A stretch of 39,100 bases of DNA from Paramacrobiotus richtersi (taxonomy: Eukaryota > Tardigrada > Eutardigrada > Parachela > Macrobiotidae), in assembly GCA_034698045.1 (NCBI GenBank), contig JAQGAU010000123.1, positions 1 to 39,100 on the forward strand. The letters are read 5' to 3'. The notes under the pieces were generated by a model. It did not search any database, was not told the DNA's origin, and saw only the letters and a list, made by a program, of their open reading frames with translations. The position numbers were made by a program, and so were the translations under genes. Position 1 is the first letter of the stretch; every line of letters begins with the position of its first letter. This document shows, piece after piece, positions 33,964 to 39,100 of the stretch.

Positions 33964-36045
33964 ATGCCTCGTCCTAGCATTAGATTCTTGTCATTTATGA
34001 AAGCGATTTGGGAAGACCCGGGGTACGCGGAAAAGGAATTTGTGCGATTTGGCTGGAACTTTGTGGACGTGCCAGACGAGCAAGGAACTCTTCGGCATGG
34101 TATGGTGGTTGACATCACGGATTGTGGGCTCCTGGTGGATTTCGCTGACGGACAGCCACCCCGTATTGTGGAGTATGGCAGATCGTTTTACGTGAGCAAC
34201 ACCTTAAAAAAGCGCATCCGGAATGCAGACAAAATCCAGGTCCTCCTGCGAATCAACAACGCCCTGCCATTCACCTGGTTTGACGGTAAGCTTGTGGATC
34301 CTGACCGGAGCGTATGTCCCTCGCGACTGGTTGAAGTGGAGCTGGAGATGGACGGCATCCTGAAACGGGAGATTGTGCACACATCCCAAATCCGCGATGC
34401 TCCTCGGACCGCTTCACGTCAGCGATTAATTGTGAAGGAACATTATTTTGGGAGGGGTTCGTGCCCCTTGCCCGATTCCTATGCACGCTCCTTCTCTGAA
34501 TCCTCGCCGTTGTGGAAGATATGCAGCCAGGAACTGTTTGAACAGACCGAAATCCTTTCAATGGGCGTTGTCCATGGTCATCTGGAGTATCTGTGGTGCA
34601 GGGAGTCAAATGACGACGGGAAAGAAAGAATTTCGATGGAAGATTGGATTGGGAAGAATGCGACTCAAGAAAGCGTGGTAAGACCGTGGCAAAAACCCAG
34701 TGCAGTGTATGGGTTTACTTTCAATATGTCCCTTTTTAGGAGTACAACCTTAAGGAAGCCGCGAAGCATCTGGAGAACTGTTTGAAGAAAGGGCTGGTGT
34801 GGACTGGTAGATTCCACACCACGGCGCCTGTAGCTGTCCAGCCGGACGATCAGTCAGCATGTGGGCAGCTGCCCGGCTTGTCGTCCTTACCCAGCATCCA
34901 ACTCGTGGACATTTTCCAGTTTCTGGACTCTGCTGACCGTGTCGGGCAGCGTCGCGTGTGCGCCCAGTGGAACGACATCCTGGGCACTGTGTCCATCTTC
35001 AGTGACGTCTGGGTGACCCTCAAGTATCCGTACGATGGTCCGGTCAACTGGTCCGTCTGGGATGGCCTGCACGCCGTCGTCGTGGCCCTGACTACACTCG
35101 TGACGAAATCCACCAAGTGGGTGATTGTGGTGGAAAGTGCTGACAGCCGGTCCTGTGTTGTTCAGCAGTCAGAAACACTGTTGCGCTTACTCGTGGATGT
35201 TGCCCGGCATTTCACCTTGCCGTCGGCTGGAAAGCTTAATTTAATCCTCTCCCGGTATGAATGGTCCACGGGCGGTCATTGGGACTTGCTGCAAACGGGG
35301 CTAGAAAGGCTGGCATCTGTCTGCACAAAGTTGGCGTCCACCTACGATAAACTGGTGTGGAAAAGCTGCATGTTTGAAAAGCCGTATTTTGACGGTTTTT
35401 ACCCCCGTGATCTTTGGTGGAAGGCCGTTATTTTTGTTCGAGCAGGATCGATCAAAGCAACTTCTCCCAATGTGCATTCAGATTTTCAGATTTATGGGAG
35501 ATGTTGGATCGTTTCGTTCCTGAAACGGATCCGGAGAGGATTTCTCAGTGGTTGGCCAGCCTGGCGCATGATGGCGACATCGCGTATGTAAAGAAAGTGA
35601 GTACCTGCAGCAGAAACCCCAACGGGCGTGTTTTGTTTGAATACAGTACAAAGTAGAGTATTGTTTGTCCGCTACAATTGTATCTTGCACGGTGGTATAA
35701 CTAAGTCTTGTTAGTCGACGTGCAGTGTTTTATACGCAAAGTGCGGCTGTATTTTCGTTTAACTTTCTTTTGTGAAAAGGCCTGTTGTAAGCTTGTTGTA
35801 GAAACTATGTACATCCGATCTTATAGGAATCGAATACCTTGCAGATACTGTGTGAGTTTCAAATGCCGGATCCACGTTTAACGGCGCAGTCTACGCTGTA
35901 CCGAAGCGACGAGTTGGCACGTGTGGACTGCCGCCAGCTGGATGTAACACGTCTGACTCGTCTGACGCAGTGGGCGCTATCTGAACGAAAGGCAAGGAAT
36001 GAGTCTGACCTGGCGCGTTCACAAATCCAGCTGGAAGATGGCTGA
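33964..36045 (+). CDS. F-box family protein, better-preserved copy with a frameshifted exon
   Basis: Exons are 33964-34677, 34740-35596 and 35827-36045 (TGA), with GT-AG sites. The first ATG in frame is at 33964 (MPRPSIRFLSFMK); the frame stays open upstream, so a spliced 5' exon is possible. The N-terminal module contains FVDVPDEQGTLRHG, DCGLLVDFADGQ and RIVEYGR. The F-box in exon 2 reads SIQLVDIFQFLDSADRV then RVCAQWNDIL (about 34,890-34,982). F-box proteins dock substrates to SCF ubiquitin ligases through Skp1. Exon 2 is 857 bp, not a multiple of three. Reading from the exon start, the frame ends at TAA 35589-35591. Similarity to the 6.1-kb paralogue instead continues in another frame (SDLWEMLDRFVPETDPERI) into the last exon (ESNTLQIL). 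So the frame changed somewhere in about 35,400-35,490, and the predicted protein has an altered, shortened C-terminus. Confidence 0.7.
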
Positions 36046-36294
36046 AGAAGGTTCAGTGGTGTCTTTGTGTGGCGTTTATCTCCCAGTGTTGGTGGCGGCG
36101 AATGATATGTTAATCTGATATTGTCTAACAGCGTTCAAGTTGCTCAACAGTCGTTTATCTTGGAATGTTCATGGCAGCCTAATTTGAAATGCTGATCTCA
36201 TTTTGTCTACCATTCCTCCACGTGCTGTAACCGTGGAAATGTATGTTCAGCTTCGTTTTCTGTCGACATGGTTCTCTAGGCGAATGCCATTACA

Positions 36295-36300
36295 AATAAA
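36295..36300 (+). promoter_or_regulatory. Candidate polyadenylation signal for the F-box family gene
   Basis: AATAAA (within AAATAAATAAAA) about 250 bp after the stop codon of the F-box family gene. Confidence 0.45.
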
Positions 36301-36671
36301 TAAAACATGGTTGAGTCGGACTGGCTCTAGCTGTAACAGGGAACCAGGCACATCGAACCACTCGTTGTTCAAAACGAATTGTTGGACGATAAAAAAATGA
36401 AGACGGGCGTGATTCGAAATGCAATCAGTACATGTATAAGGAGGATTTTTGCGATGTTGGGTGAGCTAGCTGGCAAGTACCGTCCGCGCTCGATTCCAGT
36501 GGATGCACACCGAACAACTTCCAACCCCCGTTTTCTTTGCAGATTAATGGTCCTAACGAGTCACCTTTGGAAGAAAAACCGAATTTGTTGGTTTGTCTCA
36601 TTTTTAGTTAATTTATTGTCACAATTACGAAGTCTTAGATAAATATCGCCCATTTGCGGGTGCAGTAGTAT

Positions 36672-36854
36672 ATGAAAAGTCTGATGTATCTCGTATACGA
36701 CATCCTCAAACTCCTGCGCGACGATTCCGTCAGTGCGGATCCGTCCGGCATCGCCAGCAAATGCGTGGTGACCTTTAACGCCTTATTGGGCACACATGCT
36801 CTGGCGGCGATCTTCCAAGAGAAGATATATATGGTTTGGCTGTGTGATCTTTAA
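36672..36854 (+). other. Short open frame with coding-like composition
   Basis: A 60-codon frame starts MKSLMYLVYDILKLLRDD and continues ASKCVVTFNALLGTHALAA. It is more GC-rich than its surroundings, which suggests a former or partial exon. No family is recognised and no splice partner is identified. The flanking 36301-36671 and 36855-37200 hold nothing I can name. Confidence 0.25.
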
Positions 36855-37234
36855 TCACTACTTGATTGGTTTCGGCTACCAGTGTTGAACTGGTTGCAGT
36901 ATTCGTCAGTAGTGTATCGCGCAACGATTTGCTTAGTTTTAGTTGGTATTGCGTTGTTTTGTACTTGGTGCATTCACTTTCTTTTTCGACCGTTTCCGCT
37001 CGTCTGCGTGCCACGTGTTCGGTGCGCATCTCGAGCAGTGTTTACCGTAGTATGAGTAAATTCGATCGCGATGTTGTTAATCTGGCTTCTCTAGGCACCA
37101 CTGCCACACCGGCGGTCTGACAACGGTCAAGGCATGATGTTCCGTCTGCACCACAGTATGCTGTCGCGGCCACGACGTCACCTACAGTAAATTAGGTTCC
37201 TTCTTCTGAGACGGCGGTGCCGAGGACGAAGGAT

Positions 37235-37272
37235 CCTGCCAGGCACTGCGCAAACGTATGGTGCCTGGCAGG
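37235..37272. repeat. Perfect 12-bp inverted repeat (hairpin)
   Basis: CCTGCCAGGCAC at 37235-37246 and GTGCCTGGCAGG at 37261-37272 are exact reverse complements around a 14-nt loop. It is GC-rich and lies just upstream of the right copy of the duplicated LRP1 3' UTR. Confidence 0.7.
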
Positions 37273-37388
37273 TACAGTTCGTCGCGGAAATCCGCATTCA
37301 CTGAGCGACGGAAATGCCTCGAGGTGGCACTGGCTTGCGGTCAGCTGTCTTGGAGCGAGACCTGCCGGGGCGAAATGGCCGAGTGCGG

Positions 37389-37623
37389 GTGCTGCATCTG
37401 CTTAATGCCAAAGATAGTGAACATTTTTATGTGACCGGTGCTAGCTTTTATAACCTTGTCGAGCTGAACGCCTGGTTTTTCTGTATCCTTGTTTTTATAC
37501 GGATGTGACTATTAACGCCAAATAAAATTTTGCAGTTCGAAAGTAGTATTAGCTGTGTTTTTTGGTCCGTATTAGAAGTAACAAGAACAGAATTCACAGC
37601 GTGAAACAATTGTAAAACAGGTA
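37389..37623 (+). repeat. Direct repeat, right copy of the LRP1 3' UTR sequence
   Basis: Matches 33383-33640 in the same orientation: CTTAATGCCAAAGATA, TTCTGTATCCTTGTTTTTAT, AATAAAATTT and AGTAACAAGAACAGAATTCA. It lacks the LRP1 coding sequence. It includes a second AATAAA at 37521-37526. Confidence 0.8.
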
Positions 37624-37720
37624 CCGGTTAGAACAATAGAGTACTAATACAAACAAACAGACGAATCGCATGCAAGTACTGTACTGCAGTGGAGGCCTTC
37701 GCTGCAACTGTAAGTCAGCA

Positions 37721-38450
37721 TTAATCAGTGGAGGGATGGTAAATCCCCCGTCTCAAACAGAGCAGATTAACCAGACTCAGCAGGACCGTGACCAAAATGC
37801 CCAAAAAGGCCAAGCCGTGGACGGTAACGATGGTGATATACAGGGCGGCGACCACTTCCGCCGTAGTATGCACATCGGGACCAGCTACCTGAAGAGGGGT
37901 CAATGTGCCCGCCACGCTCAGGGGGTCCGACTCTTCGTGCAAGACCAGGTGGAGCAGGCTGCGCGGGAAGACCAGGCAAAAGTCCAGAACGAGGATGGTC
38001 AGGGTGGCGAAGCCGACGGCGATGTGCACCATCAGATACCACCAACACGATTCGGTCGCGTGTCGGCCCCGACTGCACATCAGGCAGAGGGCGCCCGATA
38101 GGGCGATGGTGGCCGCTTCCAGTAGGGAGACCACGTGCAGGGCCGGGTTGTGGCTGTAGGGAAAGTACACCAGCACTGCAACCAGCAAGTAATGGTAAGA
38201 CGTTAGATCCTGTTGCGAAGCACTCGTACAACGTGATTCACAGGCTAGAACGTCAGTATTCGTTAATTATTTCGCAGCCGCTGCATGTTGCTGATTAAGC
38301 CTGCAATGGGCACAATCCCTGCTTGTATGAGTTGAACTACTTACGGACAGCGGCCAAAGTGATCAGGAATGTTCCAAAGAGAACTTGCCCGACACCGACA
38401 ACCATAAACACTCTCGAGCCACTGACGAATTTGTCCCTTTCCTCGTCCAT
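37721..38450 (-). CDS. Four-membrane-span protein, two exons
   Basis: Minus-strand exons are 38450-38345 (ATG at 38450) and 38175-37721 (TAA at 37723-37721), with donor GTAAGT, acceptor GGTTGCAG and a phase-consistent join. The product has 186 residues. Four hydrophobic stretches are visible: about 14-35 (VFMVVGVGQVLFGTFLITLA), 50-69, 81-105 (HIAVGFATLTILVLDFCLVF) and 143-176. The N-terminus is acidic and cytoplasmic in character (MDEERDKF). The topology resembles small MARVEL/tetraspan-type membrane proteins, but I see no signature that fixes the family. Alternative frames on the other strand are shadows. It is convergent with the F-box family gene. Confidence 0.75.
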
Positions 38451-39100
38451 TGCAGAACACTTGATGCGTGTACGATAGTTTATAAATCTTATTAAAATTT
38501 TGTACTGTAACCGCAACCGTATGTACCGCGTAATTAGGCAGATATCGAAGCTGATAAAAGTGATTACCAGAAACACTTATTATAATTTACTGGAGAGCAT
38601 GAATCAAAATGAAATATAATACTGCTCGCAGACGCAAATATCAGGTTTGGTCATAGCGAAACTGAGGCCCGTTCCTTCAAAAAGAAAACAGCTTCAGAGA
38701 GGTCTGGCTGTTTCAGTCTCACTATGATTGAATGTGCGTGTCGCGGCGATCTCTCTTTTCTCTTTACTCTCGACAGAATGCGCAAACTATGAGCTGTACA
38801 CTGTACAGCATGTGCAACTTATGAGCGAGACTGGACAGTGGACACAGGCCGACTCTGTCCCCCTCTGGGCATGTGCTGTCCCTTCCAAGCCGAACGCATA
38901 CGATGATCGAGTGGATAGACAGAAGCGATTATTTCCGTTCTCTACCTTATCACCGTTACTACATACCATTTTCATGAGTGCGGCAAGCAGACGGACAGCC
39001 TCGGACGTCACGGTCTGAAATGCAAAAGTCGGCAGGGCGATTCACCAGACACGATAGCATAAGCGCCGAATTCGCCCGTGCCCTGAAGACAGCCGGACAC
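38451..39100. other. Right edge, no confident gene
   Basis: Contains the presumed upstream region of the four-span gene. On the minus strand, the acceptor GCATTTCAG (just right of 39,017) opens a short frame, TVTSEAVRLLAALMKM, ending at a GTATGT donor near 38,970. This could be an exon of a gene extending past the window. On the plus strand an open frame after CTCTCGACAG (near 38,775) has no recognisable motif. Confidence 0.3.

Noticed and set aside
1-39100. Possible tRNA genes, CRISPR arrays or bacterial operons
   Set aside because: No tRNA B-box with a cloverleaf, no spaced identical repeats and no prokaryotic gene organisation were seen; the window is intron-rich eukaryotic DNA.

Overview
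The window looks like nuclear DNA from a small, intron-rich ecdysozoan, most plausibly a tardigrade. The sequence shows many short GT-AG introns, the end of a chitin-binding cuticle-type protein, a metazoan U2 snRNA gene and an LRP1-type receptor. It also carries two copies of an F-box family whose N-terminal module I associate from memory with tardigrade (Hypsibius-like) genomes. That last point is recollection, not a search result. Exon models were built by hand from splice sites and reading-frame phase.

Left part (1-8,166): the 3' end of a chitin-binding gene (+), convergent with a multi-exon gene for a Ser/Pro/Glu-rich, probably disordered protein (-). Then come a decayed reverse-transcriptase-type relic (-) and a decayed F-box family gene (+).

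Middle-left (8,322-14,786): nested transposons. A 5'-truncated non-LTR retrotransposon (LINE) has been split by a complete MULE (Mutator-like) DNA transposon of 5,832 bp. The MULE has 152-bp terminal inverted repeats, a perfect 9-bp target-site duplication, and a five-exon transposase gene with no visible lesion (1,015 codons, DDE-type core plus SWIM zinc finger).

Middle (15,001-22,603): minus-strand exons of one or two uncharacterised genes, including a Cys/His-rich zinc-binding-type protein. The introns hold a foldback element of about 610 bp, further retroelement relics, and an inverted partial copy of the gene's own exons.

Right-centre (22,757-33,123): 23 exons of an LRP1-like receptor (+), encoding its C-terminal 1,911 residues: LDL-A, EGF and YWTD modules, a membrane segment and two NPxY motifs. 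A U2 snRNA gene lies in sense orientation inside one intron. The exons for the N-terminal part are not visible in the window.

Right end (33,124-39,100): a second F-box family gene (+), better preserved but with one exon out of frame, is bracketed by two copies of the LRP1 3'-end sequence. This is followed by a two-exon four-membrane-span protein (-) and an unassigned edge.

The genes do not form a pathway. The main theme is rearrangement: nested transposition, inverted and direct local duplications, and pseudogenisation.
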